A DNA stretch of 52,077 bases, from the NCBI GenBank assembly GCA_016234555.1, contig JACRBJ010000011.1, positions 1 to 52,077 on the forward strand, written 5' to 3'. The position numbers and the translations under genes are program-made. Shown here in pieces: positions 1 through 8,396 of this stretch; position 1 is the first letter of the stretch, and every line of letters starts with the position of its first letter. The notes under the pieces were generated by a model. It searched no databases and had not been told where the DNA came from. It was given only the letters and a program-made list of their open reading frames with translations. Source of the DNA: Chloroflexota bacterium. Its GTDB lineage: Bacteria > Chloroflexota > Anaerolineae > Anaerolineales > Villigracilaceae.

Positions 1-66
1 CGAAAGACACAACTTCAGAACCGCGAGCCGATTATCAAGGCCTTGGTCTACAACATTCATCGCTAG
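1..66 (+). CDS. C-terminal end of an unidentified protein (partial)
   Basis: Frame 1 is open from the window edge and reads 21 codons to a TAG at 64-66. The translated tail ends in EPIIKALVYNIHR and has ordinary codon use for this window. It is too short to assign a family. It points towards the convergent cold-shock gene, with which it would share the hairpin at 131-168. The alternative is that this is chance open frame, because only 66 bases are visible. Confidence 0.4.
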   Translation, partial: RKTQLQNREPIIKALVYNIHR

Positions 67-130
67 TTCACATTATCTTTGCAACAGAGCAATTATAAAT
101 CAGAATCAAGTCAACAGGTGCAATCATCCA

Positions 131-168
131 ACAAATAAAAAGAGCCCCGCTTCTCAGCGGGACTCTTT
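131..168 (-). terminator. Rho-independent terminator of the cold-shock gene
   Basis: The arms AGAGCCCCGC and GCGGGACTCT form a hairpin with a six-base loop. Read on the minus strand it is followed by a T-rich run (TTTTTATTTGT). It lies just downstream of the stop of the cold-shock gene and could also stop the partial gene on the plus strand. Confidence 0.85.
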
Positions 169-183
169 GGTGCGGATAAGGAA

Positions 184-393
184 TTAGAGCACTACGACAT
201 CGGCAGCTTGCAAACCCTTGGGACCCTTCTCGATGGAGAACTCCACCTTCTGCCCCTCTTGCAGGTTCTTGAAGCCGTCGCCGCGGATGGCGGAGAAGTG
301 GACGAAAACATCGGGACCGCCTTCGCGCTCGATGAATCCGAAGCCCTTTGTGCCGTTGAACCATTTAACCGTACCGACTACACGATCAGACAT
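184..393 (-). CDS. Cold-shock protein (CspA family)
   Basis: This 69-residue protein is a single cold-shock domain, a five-stranded OB fold that binds single-stranded RNA or DNA. Family members act as RNA chaperones in the cytoplasm. The two nucleic-acid-binding motifs are visible: KGFGFI (RNP1-like) near residues 16-21 and VFVHFS (RNP2-like) near 29-34. The opening GTVKWFN is typical and the length is normal for the family. The start is supported by a strong AGGAGG five bases upstream. A candidate promoter at 536-564 would give a leader of about 135 nt, and long leaders are typical of cold-regulated csp mRNAs. The gene has its own terminator, so it is probably expressed separately from the oxidoreductase gene upstream. 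Confidence 0.97.
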   Translation of the reverse strand: MSDRVVGTVKWFNGTKGFGFIEREGGPDVFVHFSAIRGDGFKNLQEGQKVEFSIEKGPKGLQAADVVVL

Positions 394-535
394 TTTTGCC
401 TCCTAAGCAAAATAAAAAATAAGGTGACGCAGTCGTCTTTCATCGGGCGGTTAAACAAAACGACTCAAAGGTTGCGCTCTGAGCCGCCGTCTTTTTACTT
501 CCACAACGAAAAGCTACTTGCATCCTACGCGCGCA

Positions 536-564
536 ACTTTATCATGAAATTCTCATCTTGACAA
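536..564 (-). promoter_or_regulatory. Candidate sigma70-type promoter for the cold-shock gene
   Basis: On the minus strand TTGTCA (564-559) is followed after 17 bases by TAAAGT (541-536). The -35 box abuts the stop codon of the oxidoreductase gene. It would produce a long 5' leader before the strong ribosome binding site of the cold-shock gene. No experimental support is available. Confidence 0.45.
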
Positions 565-1068
565 TTATTTTAACGGCTCCAAAACCATCACCGGGATGCG
601 TCGGTGCACGGCGCGGATGGCGTAAAGTTCGTAGCCTTTGTAGTAGGAGACAGCCAGGTTCCAGAATTTTTCGCGTTCCTCCCCTTCGGCTTCATGGGCA
701 ATGTATTCGCGTGAAGCACCCTTCCATTCGACCTGGCATTTGGGGTTGGCTTTGAGGTTGTAATACCACGAGGGGTTGTTTGCCTGTCCGAAGTTGGAGG
801 CGATCAATGCGATTTTCTCATCCTCGCTGAACCCGTATAAAACGAGGGTGCGCGGTTGTTTGCTTTTGGCGCCAATCGAGGTGATTTGAAACGCGGGGAT
901 TCCAACCAGTTTACTGGAGAAGAAGAACCGCCCTCCGCTGAGTTTCCAGAAAAAGCCATCCACCTTGTGCAGAATGGGAGTGATGACCGCTGTCACCGAT
1001 TTCTGCATAAAAAGGTAAAGCAAGCCGCGTTGGAACGGGTTGGGTTTTGGCTGCAAGGTTTCCTCCAT
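565..1068 (-). CDS. Nitroreductase / deazaflavin (F420)-dependent oxidoreductase family protein
   Basis: This 167-residue protein resembles the Ddn-like family (PF04075), split beta-barrel proteins that bind F420 or a related flavin and reduce small substrates. The visible core includes the strand that runs into TIGAKS-type residues near 65-70 (TSIGAKSKQPRTLVLYG), a glycine-rich stretch ending in SNFGQANNPSWYYNL (near 91-105) and the VEWKG strand after it. The NPxWYxNLxAxP motif is characteristic of the family. It starts 13 bases after dtd, so it is probably the last gene of a selW-trpS-dtd operon. The ribosome binding site is weak, suggesting coupling to dtd. The substrate and the exact cofactor cannot be read from sequence. 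Confidence 0.85.
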   Translation of the reverse strand: MEETLQPKPNPFQRGLLYLFMQKSVTAVITPILHKVDGFFWKLSGGRFFFSSKLVGIPAFQITSIGAKSKQPRTLVLYGFSEDEKIALIASNFGQANNPSWYYNLKANPKCQVEWKGASREYIAHEAEGEEREKFWNLAVSYYKGYELYAIRAVHRRIPVMVLEPLK

Positions 1069-1081
1069 AGGATGGGCACAA

Positions 1082-1519
1082 TTATTTTTCGAGCCAGATG
1101 GTGACAGGACCGTCGTTGTGGATTTCGACTTTCATGTCCGCGCCGAAGCGACCGGTCTGGGTCGGGACTCCATGTCCGCGCAGCAACTCGACGAAGCGAC
1201 CCACAAGCGGCTCCGCGACCTCGGGCAGGGCGGCGTCGGTGAAGGAGGGACGGCGTCCCTTGCGTGTGTCGGCATACAAAGTAAACTGTGAGACGACGAT
1301 GACTTCGCCTTTCACGTCCAGCACCGAGAGGTTGGTCTTGCCCTGCTCATCCTCGAAGATTCTCAGGTTGGCGGCTTTCTCGGCAAGGAAGGCGGCTTGC
1401 TCCTCCCCGTCGCCGTGACCGACGCCCAATAAAATCAGCAGACCTTTTCCGATTTGGGAAATGGTCTGCTGGTCCACGGTGACGCTTGCTTTTGATACTC
1501 GCTGGATGAGAAGGCGCAT
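1082..1519 (-). CDS. dtd: D-aminoacyl-tRNA deacylase
   Basis: DTD hydrolyses D-aminoacyl-tRNAs, such as D-Tyr-tRNA, to stop D-amino acids entering protein. The 145-residue product begins [15 protein letters not shown], the canonical DTD start. It carries [19 protein letters not shown] residues (the SQFTL motif) mid-protein and NDGPVT near the C-terminus, the latter corresponding to the Gly-cisPro-type proofreading region. The longer frame open to 1561 would add 14 unsupported residues, so I start at the conserved methionine. On the minus strand TACGTT lies seven bases before this ATG and there is no good ribosome binding site, so a leaderless transcript is possible. It lies between trpS and the deazaflavin oxidoreductase, and clustering with an aminoacyl-tRNA synthetase fits its role. 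Confidence 0.95.
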   Translation of the reverse strand: MRLLIQRVSKASVTVDQQTISQIGKGLLILLGVGHGDGEEQAAFLAEKAANLRIFEDEQGKTNLSVLDVKGEVIVVSQFTLYADTRKGRRPSFTDAALPEVAEPLVGRFVELLRGHGVPTQTGRFGADMKVEIHNDGPVTIWLEK

Positions 1520-1600
1520 GGGAGTTAACGTAGGAGCAGGGTCATCCCGCCCCGTAATCAATCTTGATCTGGGCGCGGAGACCGCACCCCTACAATAATC

Positions 1601-2587
1601 TTACGGCAACTGCATCGCCTCGCGGACTTCGACCATTGTCTGCTCGGCAATGGCACGGGCGCGTTTGGCTCCATCATCCAGCACATCCTGGATGTAGTGC
1701 GGTCTGGCGGCGAGTTCGGCGCGTTTGGCGCGGAACGGTTCAAGGTTCTTGTTCAAGTTGTTGGCATAGCGCAGTTTGCAGTCCACGCAGCCGATGCCCG
1801 CCTTGCGACATTCGACGTTGATCATGTCCACTTCGTCCTGCCCGGAGAAAAGTTTGTGCATGGTGAACACGTTGCAGACGTCGGGATTGCCGGGGTCGGT
1901 CTTGCGCTGGCGCGCCGGGTCGGTGACCATTTCGCGCACGCGCTTGACCGTCTCTTCGGGAGTGAGCGCCAGTTCGATGTGGTTGTTCAAACTCTTGCCC
2001 ATCTTTTCCCTGCCGTCGATGCCAAGCACCTTCAGCACTTCGGTGTGCTTGACCTGCGGCTCGATCAACACCTTGGTCTGATAGCGGTAATTGAAGGAAC
2101 GGACGACCTCGCGGGTAAATTCGAGGTGTGGAGCCTGGTCGATGCCGACGGGGACGATGTCGGTCTTGTAGAGGACGATGTCCGCAGCCATCAGCACGGG
2201 GTAGCCGACCAGCCCATAGTTCACGTTTTCGGGCTGCTGGCGGATCTTTTCCTTGAAAGTTGGCAGGTCGGTCAGTTTGCCGAGCGGTGTCACCATCGAA
2301 AGGTAGGTGTGAAGCTCCATCACCTGTGGCACATGCGACTGGACGAAGATGATCGACTCTTCGGGATACATTCCCGCCGCAAGCCAGTCCAGCGCCATCT
2401 CGAAGGTGTTCTGCCTGAGTTCCTGCGTGGTCTCCACCGTGGTCAGGGCGTGGACATCCACGATACAGTAGACGCACTCATAGTCCGCCTGTAAAGCGAC
2501 GTAATTTTTGATCGCTCCCAGGTAATTACCAAGGTGCTGACGACCTGTTGGCCGCGCGCCCGAAAAAACTCTTCCCTTTTTTGCCAT
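1601..2587 (-). CDS. trpS: Tryptophanyl-tRNA synthetase
   Basis: This class I aminoacyl-tRNA synthetase charges tRNA-Trp with tryptophan using ATP. The 328-residue length is normal for bacterial TrpRS. The N-terminal ARPTGRQHLGNYLGA segment carries the HIGH-type signature, and KMGKS near residue 195 is the KMSKS loop. The start ATG is preceded by a GAGGTAAT region that gives a modest ribosome binding site. The gene begins 24 bases after the SelW-like gene and is followed, after 81 bases, by dtd. The gene and its neighbours are co-directional, so a selW-trpS-dtd operon is plausible. Confidence 0.97.
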   Translation of the reverse strand: MAKKGRVFSGARPTGRQHLGNYLGAIKNYVALQADYECVYCIVDVHALTTVETTQELRQNTFEMALDWLAAGMYPEESIIFVQSHVPQVMELHTYLSMVTPLGKLTDLPTFKEKIRQQPENVNYGLVGYPVLMAADIVLYKTDIVPVGIDQAPHLEFTREVVRSFNYRYQTKVLIEPQVKHTEVLKVLGIDGREKMGKSLNNHIELALTPEETVKRVREMVTDPARQRKTDPGNPDVCNVFTMHKLFSGQDEVDMINVECRKAGIGCVDCKLRYANNLNKNLEPFRAKRAELAARPHYIQDVLDDGAKRARAIAEQTMVEVREAMQLP

Positions 2588-2611
2588 TCATTACCTCAAC
2601 AAATTCCGAAT

Positions 2612-2851
2612 TTATTTGACCATCTTTGATATCAATTTGAGAACCTCACCCGCTTCAGCGTGACGGTTGGTCTGCAACTTCGAGTAGACCAGTTTTCCGT
2701 CCACCTCGACCTCGAACCTGCCGCCGTCCGAGGGGATCAGCGCCACCGATTCGATGACATGTTCATATTCCTTGAGCAATTCATCCACCAGGCTCACGGC
2801 CCGGGAAGTGTAATGTCAAACTGCGCAGTAAGTGATTTCGATTTTGAGCAT
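2612..2851 (-). CDS. SelW-like Rdx-family selenoprotein (in-frame UGA read as Sec)
   Basis: An uninterrupted reading downstream of 2797 gives only a headless SelT/SelW/SelH (Rdx) domain. Extending upstream in the same frame to the ATG at 2851 gives a full 79-residue Rdx protein with one TGA at codon 12 (2818-2816). The context is YCAVUHY, so the UGA sits exactly at the second position of the redox CxxC/CxxU motif at the end of the first beta strand, as in mammalian SelW. GGAG lies eight bases before the ATG. The rest shows the usual Rdx features: a long helix, GRFEVEVDG and KLVYSK strands, and a C-terminal helix. A hairpin just after the UGA could serve as a bacterial SECIS. Rdx proteins are thioredoxin-fold redox proteins of uncertain substrate. 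No sel genes are visible in the window. A sequencing error (TGC to TGA) or a decayed gene are the alternatives. Confidence 0.8.
2788..2804 (-). promoter_or_regulatory. Candidate bacterial SECIS hairpin
   Basis: The mRNA sequence 11-12 nt past the UGA folds as CCGGGC / CGUGA / GCCUGG, a six-base-pair stem (one G-U pair) with a GU-containing five-base loop. The loop lies about 18-22 nt from the UGA, which is the spacing known for bacterial SECIS elements such as fdhF. The fold was drawn by eye, not computed. Confidence 0.5.
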
Positions 2852-2920
2852 GGGGATTCTCCAAATTTTAGGTAATGGTCACCAATTGTTAGAAAATTAT
2901 AACATGCCCCGCCTTGGGGC

Positions 2921-2949
2921 TTGCCCCTTCATCTTAACCGGGCTATAAT
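2921..2949 (+). promoter_or_regulatory. Candidate sigma70-type promoter for the FmdB gene
   Basis: TTGCCC (2921-2926) and TATAAT (2944-2949) are separated by 17 bases. The predicted start lies about 35 nt before the FmdB ATG at 2990, which has AAGGAG upstream. Confidence 0.6.
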
Positions 2950-2989
2950 GCCGAGCGTTGTTTCAGTTAGTCATGCAAGGAGAAAAAGA

Positions 2990-3229
2990 ATGCCAGTCTA
3001 TACTTACCGTTGTGAAAATTGTGGAATTCAGTTCGAGCGTCATCAATCGTTTACCGACGAACCGCTGAAGACCTGCCCCGAGTGCCGTAGGAAGGCGCTT
3101 AAGAAGGTCATCACACCCACCAGGATCATCTTCAAGGGTTCGGGATTTTACGCAACTGACCACAAGTCACCTTCGGGCGACACTTCCGGCGTGAAAAAGG
3201 CTGACTCCAAAAAGGAAGATTCGCCATAA
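2990..3229 (+). CDS. FmdB-family zinc ribbon protein
   Basis: This 79-residue protein opens with MPVYTYRCENCG, the hallmark of the FmdB/CxxC_CxxC_SSSS putative regulatory family (PF09723). Two CxxC pairs (CENC near 8-11 and CPEC near 30-33) would bind one zinc. The middle has IIFKGSGFYATD, a conserved stretch of the family, and the C-terminus is Lys/Ser-rich and probably disordered. The longer frame open from 2921 overlaps the promoter, so the start is set at 2990, seven bases after AAGGAG. The gene has its own promoter and shares a bidirectional terminator with the convergent malic enzyme gene. The molecular role of the family is not established. Confidence 0.93.
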   Translation: MPVYTYRCENCGIQFERHQSFTDEPLKTCPECRRKALKKVITPTRIIFKGSGFYATDHKSPSGDTSGVKKADSKKEDSP

Positions 3230-3285
3230 GGAAAGCAAAGCCGAAAGCAAGTCGGCAAAGAGCGAAAGTTCGGAATAGAATTCCA

Positions 3286-3320
3286 TAAAAAAACACGGCG
3301 CATCAGCGCCGTGTTTTTTT
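3286..3320. terminator. Bidirectional terminator between FmdB and malic enzyme genes
   Basis: The hairpin ACACGGCGC / ATC / GCGCCGTGT is flanked by an A-run on the left and a T-run on the right, so it can stop transcription from both convergent genes. Confidence 0.92.
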
Positions 3321-3341
3321 GTCTGTCCGCATTGGGGATAT

Positions 3342-5603
3342 TTACTTCTCGCGTCCCATGGCATCCATCACAGCCACGGATGCAATCTGGACGATGGCAT
3401 TCACATCGTCGCCCGTTTGCAGCACATGGACAGGAGCGCCCACGCCCAACAGGATGGGTCCAATCGCCTTGGCATTGCCGAGGCGAGCCAGCAACTTGTA
3501 GGCGATGTTCGCCGATTCGAGCGAGGGGAAGACCAGCACGTTGGCGTCCTTCACCTTGCTGAATGGATAGCGTTCCTCGATGATCTCCGGGACCACCGCG
3601 GTATCCGCCTGCATTTCGCCGTCCACCTTCAGGTCGGGTCGGCGGGACTTGACCATTTTTACCGCCTCGCGGACCTTATTCGAGAGCGGATGCGGGGTGG
3701 AACCAAAATTCGAGAACGAAAGGAACGCCACGTGCGGATCGATCTCGAGTTTCTTCGCGTAATCCGCTGCTAGGATGGCGATCTCTGCCAGGTCTTCCGT
3801 CGTTGGCTCGATATTGACGGTGGCATCAGTAAAGAGGAAGACCTTCTCCTCGAAAATCATGATATACACACCCGCCACAAGCGACGCGCTGGGAGAGGTG
3901 TGATGGATCTGCAGGGAGGGGCGGATCACGTCGGGATAATCGAACGTGAGGCCGGAGATAAAGGCATCGGCATCTCCCACCTTGACCATCATCGAACCCA
4001 GGACGTTGGGGTCGTTCACCTTCTTGGCGGCATCCTGCATGGTTGTGCCTTTGCGCTGGCGCAGTTCATAATAAGCCTTTTCATAGGCATCCATCCTGGA
4101 GAACGTGGCTGGGTCGACGATCTCAGGCTGGTACTCGATTCCCAAGCCCTTGATACGTTCCTCGATCACGGATTTACGTCCGATCAGAACCGGGGTGGCG
4201 ATGCCGTCTTCCTGGATCTGGTTCGCCGCGCGGATGATCTTCTGCTCCTCGCCTTCGGCAAATACCACACGCTTTGTCCCACCCGATGAACGCGCCTGGT
4301 TCTGGAAGAAGTAGCGGATACGCTCGCCCTTACCCTGGCGGTAAGCCAGTTGCTCGCGGTATTCGTCGAGGTCGACCGTCTTGCGCGCCACTCCCGTCTT
4401 CATTGCCATCTCGGCGACGGCGGGGGACTCCCACAGCAACACACGCGGATCGAGCGGTTTGGGGATGATGTAATCGCGCCCAAACTTCAAGGTTACGCCG
4501 CCGTAGGCGCGGACAACCGAATCCGGCACATCCTCTTTCGCCAGCGCAGCCAAAGCCTGCGAAGCCGCAAACTTCATATCGTCGTTGATTTGCCTGGCGC
4601 GCACATCCAGCGCGCCGCGGAAAATGAAGGGGAAGCCCAACACGTTGTTCACCTGGTTGGGATAATCGGAGCGCCCGGTGGCAATGATGACGTCCTTGCG
4701 GGATTCCTTTGCCAGTTCGGGCTTGATCTCCGGGTCGGGGTTCGCCATGGCAAACACAATCGGGTCGTTCGCCATGGTCTTGATCATATCCGGAGTCAGC
4801 ACGTTCGCCACCGAGAGACCGTAGAATACATCCGCACCACGCAGGGCGTCGGCAAGGGTTCGGGCATCGGTATCGACAACGAAGCGCTCCTTGTATTTGT
4901 TCATGCCCTCCTTGCGCCCCTTGTAGACAACGCCCTTGCTGTCACAGAGCATGATGTTCCCGCGCTTCACACCCCAACGGATGGCGAGTTCGGCGCAGGA
5001 GATCGCCGCCGCCCCAGCGCCTGAAATCACAATACGGATATCTTCATGTTTTTTGCCGACCAATTCCAAACCATTTGCCAGTCCAGCAGAAGAGATGATT
5101 GCCGTGCCGTGCTGGTCATCATGGAACACGGGAATATCCAACATCTTCTTGAGTTCTTCTTCGATGTAGAAACATTCGGGAGCCTTGATATCTTCGAGAT
5201 TGATCCCGCCAAAGGTGGGGGCAATTGCCTTTACCACCTTGATGATCTCATCAGGGTCGTGCGAATCCACTTCGATGTCGAACACATCCACATCGGCGAA
5301 CTTCTTGAACAGAACCGCCTTGCCTTCCATCACCGGCTTGCCCGCCATGGCGCCGCGGTCACCAAGCCCCAAAATTGCCGTGCCATTGGACACCACCGCC
5401 ACAAGGTTGCCCTTCGAGGTGTACTCATAGGCGTCTTCGGGGTTTTTCTCAATTGCCAGCACAGGCTCCGCCACGCCCGGGGTGTACGCCAGCCCCAGAT
5501 CGCGTTGTGTATCCATCGGTTTGGTTGGCACGATTGCCAGTTTACCGGGTTTCCCCTTTAAACGGTGATATTCAAGCGCATCTTCACGTGTGATCTTTGC
5601 CAT
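3342..5603 (-). CDS. maeB: NADP-type malic enzyme fused to phosphotransacetylase-like domain (MaeB type)
   Basis: The 753-residue protein has the MaeB architecture. Residues 1 to about 420 form a malic enzyme (oxidative decarboxylation of malate to pyruvate), with the N-terminal catalytic part ([17 protein letters not shown]-like [10 protein letters not shown]) and a Rossmann nucleotide-binding segment around [10 protein letters not shown]. Residues about 430 to 753 form a phosphate acetyl/butyryl-transferase-like domain ([15 protein letters not shown] near the end). In known MaeB proteins the second domain is regulatory, and acetyl-CoA affects activity. The length is typical. GGAGG lies a few bases before the ATG. 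It is the only central-carbon enzyme in this part of the window and has its own terminator. Confidence 0.96.
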   Translation of the reverse strand: MAKITREDALEYHRLKGKPGKLAIVPTKPMDTQRDLGLAYTPGVAEPVLAIEKNPEDAYEYTSKGNLVAVVSNGTAILGLGDRGAMAGKPVMEGKAVLFKKFADVDVFDIEVDSHDPDEIIKVVKAIAPTFGGINLEDIKAPECFYIEEELKKMLDIPVFHDDQHGTAIISSAGLANGLELVGKKHEDIRIVISGAGAAAISCAELAIRWGVKRGNIMLCDSKGVVYKGRKEGMNKYKERFVVDTDARTLADALRGADVFYGLSVANVLTPDMIKTMANDPIVFAMANPDPEIKPELAKESRKDVIIATGRSDYPNQVNNVLGFPFIFRGALDVRARQINDDMKFAASQALAALAKEDVPDSVVRAYGGVTLKFGRDYIIPKPLDPRVLLWESPAVAEMAMKTGVARKTVDLDEYREQLAYRQGKGERIRYFFQNQARSSGGTKRVVFAEGEEQKIIRAANQIQEDGIATPVLIGRKSVIEERIKGLGIEYQPEIVDPATFSRMDAYEKAYYELRQRKGTTMQDAAKKVNDPNVLGSMMVKVGDADAFISGLTFDYPDVIRPSLQIHHTSPSASLVAGVYIMIFEEKVFLFTDATVNIEPTTEDLAEIAILAADYAKKLEIDPHVAFLSFSNFGSTPHPLSNKVREAVKMVKSRRPDLKVDGEMQADTAVVPEIIEERYPFSKVKDANVLVFPSLESANIAYKLLARLGNAKAIGPILLGVGAPVHVLQTGDDVNAIVQIASVAVMDAMGREK

Positions 5604-6101
5604 ACAGCCTCCATTGAAAATGACAGTTGGAATTTGGAACGAATTAAATTATTGCACGACTCACCCGATCCACCTAGTTCCATTTGTCATGGATTCAGGC
5701 GGATGCTGGTACCTATCCGCAGCCAGATTTATCGACAAGTGATTATCAGCCTGGCAGGGCGTCGTTGCAATGAAAAAATTGTGTTAATAATTCATGAATT
5801 TCATGTATAATTGCCAAATCCGAAAGGATTTGACCAAAATTTCCGCCGCTCCTGGCATGTCATGGACCTGACTGAAAATTCGCGCATCCTCCCCCTTGGG
5901 AGTTGTTTTGTGAAGTCAAATTACCAATACTTATGTGAACGAAGCGGACTTCACGCCGTTCATGTGCGATTTTTTGATTCATCATCCGTTTTGACCGATC
6001 TCCATCCCCCTGCGGGACCTGGAGCCTGATCAACCAGACATTTTTCACAGCCGGGAGCTGACCTGAAATGGTCGGAAGTTCCGGCTGTACGTTTTTAATC
6101 G
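5604..6101. other. 498-bp intergenic region without a convincing gene
   Basis: The open frames here have no ribosome binding sites and no recognisable domains. A TATAAT lies at about 5811-5816 on the plus strand without a well-spaced -35 box. A small CTCCC/GGGAG hairpin (5889-5902) is followed by TTGTTTTGT. If the TATAAT is a promoter, recX-rny would have a leader of nearly 300 nt containing this hairpin and the stronger one at 6048-6096. The region could host a non-coding RNA, but nothing I recognise. Confidence 0.4.
6048..6096 (+). terminator. Terminator-like hairpin immediately upstream of recX
   Basis: CAGCCGGGAGCT pairs with AAGTTCCGGCTG (a few mismatches), followed after a few bases by GTTTTTAA. 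The T-run ends only about six bases before the recX ATG. It can be a simple terminator of something upstream or an attenuator governing recX-rny. Confidence 0.5.
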
Positions 6102-6758
6102 ATGAAAAAGATAACCGCGATCACGGTCCAGAAGAACAGCCCCAGCCGGGTGAACATTTACCTTGATGGAGAGTTTGCCTTTGGACTGGCGCGCATCACA
6201 GCCGCGTGGTTGAAAAACGGCGATGAACTCAGCGAAGAGAAGATCGCCAAGCTGCAGGATGAAGATTCGCGCGAACGGGCGTACCAGCAAGCCATGCTCT
6301 TTCTGGGCTACCGCGCCCGGTCCGAAAAGGAAATACGGCAAAACCTGAAAAAACACGAGTACTCCACAGGGGTGATCGAAGACACCCTCGAAAGACTCCG
6401 CAAGGCAGGTCTTGCCAACGACAATGAATTTGCCCGCGCGTGGGTGGAAAATCGGAACACATTCCGCCCGCGCAGTAAAAAAGCCCTGGCAATTGAACTA
6501 CGCCAAAAGGGACTCGACGACGAGGCGATCCAGGCTTCCCTCTTCAATGTGGATGAAGAAGCCCTCGCCTACGAAACAGGCTTGAAACGAGCGACCAGAT
6601 TGACGAGTCTGGAGCAAAGCGAGTTTCGCAAAAAGTTGAGCGAGTTCCTCATCCGCCGCGGCTTTTCCTACTCCGTTGTTGCGCCCGTCGTATCCAGAAT
6701 CTGGAACGAAACGCACACGGAGACATTACCTGATGAATATAACGAGGACATGCTATGA
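6102..6758 (+). CDS. recX: Regulatory protein RecX
   Basis: RecX proteins bind RecA filaments and modulate recombinase activity in the cytoplasm. The 218-residue product is built of the helical repeats typical of RecX (PF02631). Motifs include LGYRARSEKEIRQNL near residues 68-82 and FARAWVENRNTFRPRSKKALAIELRQKGL in the middle (F-A-x-x-W-V-x-x-R and the R-G-x-R-x-L-x-x-E-L-like region). No ribosome binding site is seen. TACGTT lies eight bases before the ATG, and a terminator-like hairpin precedes it. The stop overlaps the start of rny by four bases (ATGA), so the two genes are translationally coupled. Confidence 0.9.
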   Translation: MKKITAITVQKNSPSRVNIYLDGEFAFGLARITAAWLKNGDELSEEKIAKLQDEDSRERAYQQAMLFLGYRARSEKEIRQNLKKHEYSTGVIEDTLERLRKAGLANDNEFARAWVENRNTFRPRSKKALAIELRQKGLDDEAIQASLFNVDEEALAYETGLKRATRLTSLEQSEFRKKLSEFLIRRGFSYSVVAPVVSRIWNETHTETLPDEYNEDML

Positions 6759-8281
6759 ATTGGATTGTTCTTTTATTAGATTTTCTTGCGCTGATTGTCG
6801 GCGCTGTCGCAGGGTATTTTTTCCACCGCTATCAGGCTGAAAAAGCCGCCAGAGCGCGACAGGAAAAAGCCGACGACATTCTCAAGATCGCCAACGAACA
6901 GGCGCGTTTGATCGAAAGCGGCTCGCGCGAGAACGCCACCAAGATCGTGCAGGCGGCTGAATCGGAGATCAAGGAGCGCCGCATCGAGTTGAACCGCGAA
7001 ACGGAACGTCTCGACAAGCGCCGCAGCGAACTGGATGCGCGCTTCGACAAGATCGAACAACGCGAGCAAACGCTCAACAAGCGCCAGTCGCAGATCGACA
7101 AGCGCGCCAATGAGATCGAAAAATTGTACGAAGATCAAACAAAGAAGATCGAGTTCATCGCGCAGATGACACCCGACGAAGCCCGCAAGGAACTATTCGC
7201 CGCCGTGGAGAAGGAAGCCCGCGGCGACATGGCGCGTATCATCCGCCAGATCGAAGCCGAAGCGCGGGAGGAGGGCGAAAAACGCGCCCGCAAGCTGATC
7301 GCGGACGCCATCCAGCGTGTGGCTTCGGAACACGTCGCCGAAGTGACCCGCGCCGTCGTTACCCTGCCCAGCGAGGAAATGAAGGGACGCATCGTCGGAC
7401 GCAACGGGCGCAACATCAAAGCCTTTGAGCAGGCTGCCGGCGTGGACGTAATCGTGGATGACACCCCCGACTCCGTCACCGTCTCCTGCTTCGACTCCGT
7501 CCGCCGCGAGATTGGGCGGCGCGCGCTGGCAAAACTCGTCCTCGACGGGCGCATCCATCCCGCGCACATCGAAAAGGTTTTGGAAGACGAAGCCAGGGCG
7601 GTCGAAAAGATCATCAACGAGGCGGGCGAGCAGGCTGCATACGAAGCCGGCATTACCGGTTTGCACACCGAAGTCCTGCGCATGATGGGACGTTTGAAAT
7701 TCCGTACTTCGTACGGTCAAAACCAACTCGCTCATGCCGTGGAGGTGTCAAAACTGGCGGGTATTCTTGCCGCTGAAATCGGCGCCAACATCGAACTCGC
7801 GAAGCAGGGTGGATTCCTGCACGACATCGGCAAAGCCATGGATCACAACCAGGATGGCACACACGCCGGGCTGGGCGCGGAATTCTGCAAACGTTACGGC
7901 GTCAATCCGGTGGTGGTGAACGCGATTGCCTCCCACCACCATGAAGTGGATCAAGATACGGTTGAGGCAGTCATCGCCGAAGCTGCAGACGCCATCTCCG
8001 GGGCGCGTCCCGGTGCCCGCCGCGAGGATTTGGAAGCCTACATCAAGCGCATCCGCTCGCTGGAGGAGATGTCCATGTCGTTCGAAGGCGTGCAACAGGC
8101 TTTCGCCATTCAGGCTGGACGTGAAGTCCGCATCCTGGTCAAACCCGACGCAATCGACGACCTTGCCTCCGTCCGCCTGGCGCGTGACGTGGCAAAGAGA
8201 ATCGAGGAAACCATGCAGTATCCCGGTCAAATCCGCGTGACGGTGATTCGCGAGACAAGGGCAACTGAATACGCGAAATAA
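6755..8281 (+). CDS. rny: Ribonuclease Y
   Basis: RNase Y is a membrane-anchored endoribonuclease that initiates mRNA decay. The 508-residue protein has an N-terminal membrane segment (about 4-20), a long charged coiled coil (about 30-200), a KH domain (GRNGRNIKAFEQAAGVDVIVDD region, about 210-260) and an HD domain with FLHDIGKAMDH near 350 and ASHHHEV near 390. All catalytic His/Asp positions expected for the HD fold are present. The length matches the family (about 510-520). It overlaps recX by four bases and is followed by a strong terminator at 8302-8347. Confidence 0.96.
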   Translation: MNWIVLLLDFLALIVGAVAGYFFHRYQAEKAARARQEKADDILKIANEQARLIESGSRENATKIVQAAESEIKERRIELNRETERLDKRRSELDARFDKIEQREQTLNKRQSQIDKRANEIEKLYEDQTKKIEFIAQMTPDEARKELFAAVEKEARGDMARIIRQIEAEAREEGEKRARKLIADAIQRVASEHVAEVTRAVVTLPSEEMKGRIVGRNGRNIKAFEQAAGVDVIVDDTPDSVTVSCFDSVRREIGRRALAKLVLDGRIHPAHIEKVLEDEARAVEKIINEAGEQAAYEAGITGLHTEVLRMMGRLKFRTSYGQNQLAHAVEVSKLAGILAAEIGANIELAKQGGFLHDIGKAMDHNQDGTHAGLGAEFCKRYGVNPVVVNAIASHHHEVDQDTVEAVIAEAADAISGARPGARREDLEAYIKRIRSLEEMSMSFEGVQQAFAIQAGREVRILVKPDAIDDLASVRLARDVAKRIEETMQYPGQIRVTVIRETRATEYAK

Positions 8282-8301
8282 TCCCCGGCATAGGCAAAAT
8301 T

Positions 8302-8347
8302 CGCCGCGTTGATGCGATCTTTCCGCAACAACGCGGCGTTGTTTTTT
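8302..8347 (+). terminator. Rho-independent terminator after rny
   Basis: CGCCGCGTTG pairs perfectly with CAACGCGGCG, followed by TTGTTTTTTA. It isolates recX-rny from the histidine kinase gene. Confidence 0.92.
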
Positions 8348-8396
8348 ATACTGTAATTGAAACCATGAAAAAAACAGGATACGATACAATACAGTC

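Noticed and set aside
1697..2494. 265-codon open frame on the plus strand
   Set aside because: It lies antisense to trpS, has His/Asp-rich composition of a shadow frame and no ribosome binding site.
5811..6029. Possible small gene in the intergenic region before recX
   Set aside because: The ATG has no ribosome binding site and the peptide has no conserved-looking feature.
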